From a bacterium (GTDB lineage Bacteria > Blakebacterota > Blakebacteria > Blakebacterales > Blakebacteraceae), in contig JALGVQ010000032.1 of NCBI GenBank assembly GCA_025774615.1, positions 1-33,669 on the forward strand: a DNA stretch of 33,669 nt, in the 5' to 3' direction. Shown one piece after another: positions 33,287 through 33,669 of the stretch. The number at the start of each line of letters is the position of its first letter. Within the stretch, counting starts at the first letter, position 1. The position numbers were made by a program, and so were the translations under genes. The notes beneath the pieces are model-generated. The model saw nothing but the letters and a program-made list of their open reading frames with translations, searched no databases and was not told the origin of the DNA.

Positions 33287-33315
33287 AGTATAAACCAGAG
33301 GGAAAGAAAAATCAA
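33287..33315 (-). promoter_or_regulatory. Sigma-70-type promoter of the SNase-like gene
   Basis: On the minus strand TTGATT (33315-33310) and TATACT (33292-33287) are separated by exactly 17 bases. The expected start point near 33280 leaves a 35-nt leader to ATG 33245. Confidence 0.6.
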
Positions 33316-33317
33316 GC

Positions 33318-33345
33318 TTGACAAATGCGATATACGCTATAGCAT
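33318..33345 (+). promoter_or_regulatory. Promoter and putative operator of the XRE-HsdM gene
   Basis: A consensus -35 TTGACA (33318-33323) is followed after 16 bases by TAGCAT (33340-33345). An imperfect palindrome, ATGC-g-ATA...TAT-a-GCAT (33325-33345), overlaps the promoter and is a likely operator for the HTH domain of the encoded protein. GGAGG at 33361-33365 is the ribosome binding site. Confidence 0.5.
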
Positions 33346-33372
33346 TATAGTTAGTTGATAGGAGGAATTTCC

Positions 33373-33669
33373 ATGGATAATAGAGAGATACCAGAGATTC
33401 TGAAGCAGCTCAGGATGAAACTCAACCTGAGTCAGGAGGATCTTGCCGCAAAACTGGGCGTCGCATTCTCGACCCTGAATCGCTGGGAGAATGGTCGCAG
33501 TGTTCCGCAAAGCAAGGCGAAACAGGCAATCTCGGCACTGATGATCGAGGTCGGTTACGACGATTTGGACGCCACAAGCAATGGACGCAAGCGAAGGCGG
33601 GCATCGAAAAATGATGTGCTCACGACAACGTCAATGGAACAGATGTTGTGGAGTGCGGCCTGCTCGATC
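33373..33669 (+). CDS. XRE-type HTH fused to type I restriction-modification HsdM N-terminus (partial, 3' end outside window)
   Basis: The open frame from ATG 33373 reaches the window end (99 residues seen). Residues 5-60 are an XRE/Cro helix-turn-helix (LRMKLNLSQEDLAAKLGV, then FSTLNRWENGRSVP). After a basic linker (GRKRRRASKN), the sequence MEQMLWSAACSI matches the start of HsdM, the DNA-methylase subunit of type I restriction systems. The gene is therefore probably a methylase with its own regulator domain at the front, and the specificity and restriction subunits would lie to the right. The strong ribosome binding site and palindromic promoter fit autorepression. Only the first dozen HsdM residues are visible, so the fusion call rests on a short match. 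Confidence 0.72.
   Translation, partial: MDNREIPEILKQLRMKLNLSQEDLAAKLGVAFSTLNRWENGRSVPQSKAKQAISALMIEVGYDDLDATSNGRKRRRASKNDVLTTTSMEQMLWSAACSI

Overview
The window looks like the chromosome of a Gram-negative, respiring, probably copiotrophic bacterium. It encodes secreted lipoproteins, a TonB-dependent receptor with a partner lipoprotein, multiheme cytochromes c, a clade II (Sec-exported) nitrous oxide reductase, a sigma-54 regulator and many GTG/TTG starts. This mix fits the FCB-type lineages (Bacteroidota, Gemmatimonadota, Krumholzibacteriota and relatives), but the phylum cannot be fixed from the sequence alone.

Region 1 (1-8653, + strand) is a tightly packed nos operon: the C-terminus of a cytochrome-b-like membrane protein, a five-heme cytochrome c, NosZ (with a lipobox), NosB, a small lipoprotein, NosD, NosF, NosL (with an extra C-terminal domain) and NosY. 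Several junctions are 4-base stop/start overlaps. The logic is quinol to cytochrome b/c, then NosZ (N2O to N2), with NosDFYL serving copper-site assembly.

Region 2 (8654-9498) holds what looks like a truncated ORF but is best read as one gene with an in-frame UGA decoded as selenocysteine. It is a lipoprotein with the FGSxTUPP motif of iodothyronine deiodinases, and a bacterial-SECIS-like hairpin follows the UGA. A convergent sensor kinase / NtrC-type regulator pair (9568-13303, -) follows.

Region 3 (13509-21017) is peptidase and hydrolase country. It has a large secreted M14 peptidase and an ATP-grasp-like protein (+), then a fused MEMO1-AMMECR1 protein and an aspartoacylase/M14-like hydrolase (-), then a 162-bp-period intergenic repeat and a trans-3-hydroxy-L-proline dehydratase (+).

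Region 4 (21122-23490, -) is a two-gene operon for electron transfer: an 11-CXXCH multiheme cytochrome interrupted by an in-frame UGA, again followed by a SECIS-like hairpin, and a double-rhodanese lipoprotein. The two UGA hairpins have the same design (9-bp stem, wobble pairs at stem positions 6 and 8, GUU loop, 18-19 nt from the UGA), so this genome very probably uses selenocysteine and carries two exported selenoproteins within 14 kb.

Region 5 (23638-28739) contains an S51 peptidase/cyanophycinase-like lipoprotein, a GH29 alpha-L-fucosidase, an SGNH-esterase/sialidase-like fusion and an SDR dehydrogenase, which suggests host- or detritus-glycan scavenging. Region 6 (28925-32914) has a SpoIIAA-like protein, a TonB receptor and a DUF4249-like lipoprotein. 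Region 7 (32973-33669) has a mini SNase nuclease divergent from an XRE-HTH domain fused to the start of a type I restriction HsdM subunit, cut by the window end. I saw no tRNA, rRNA or CRISPR array, and no gene-free stretch exceeds 300 bases.
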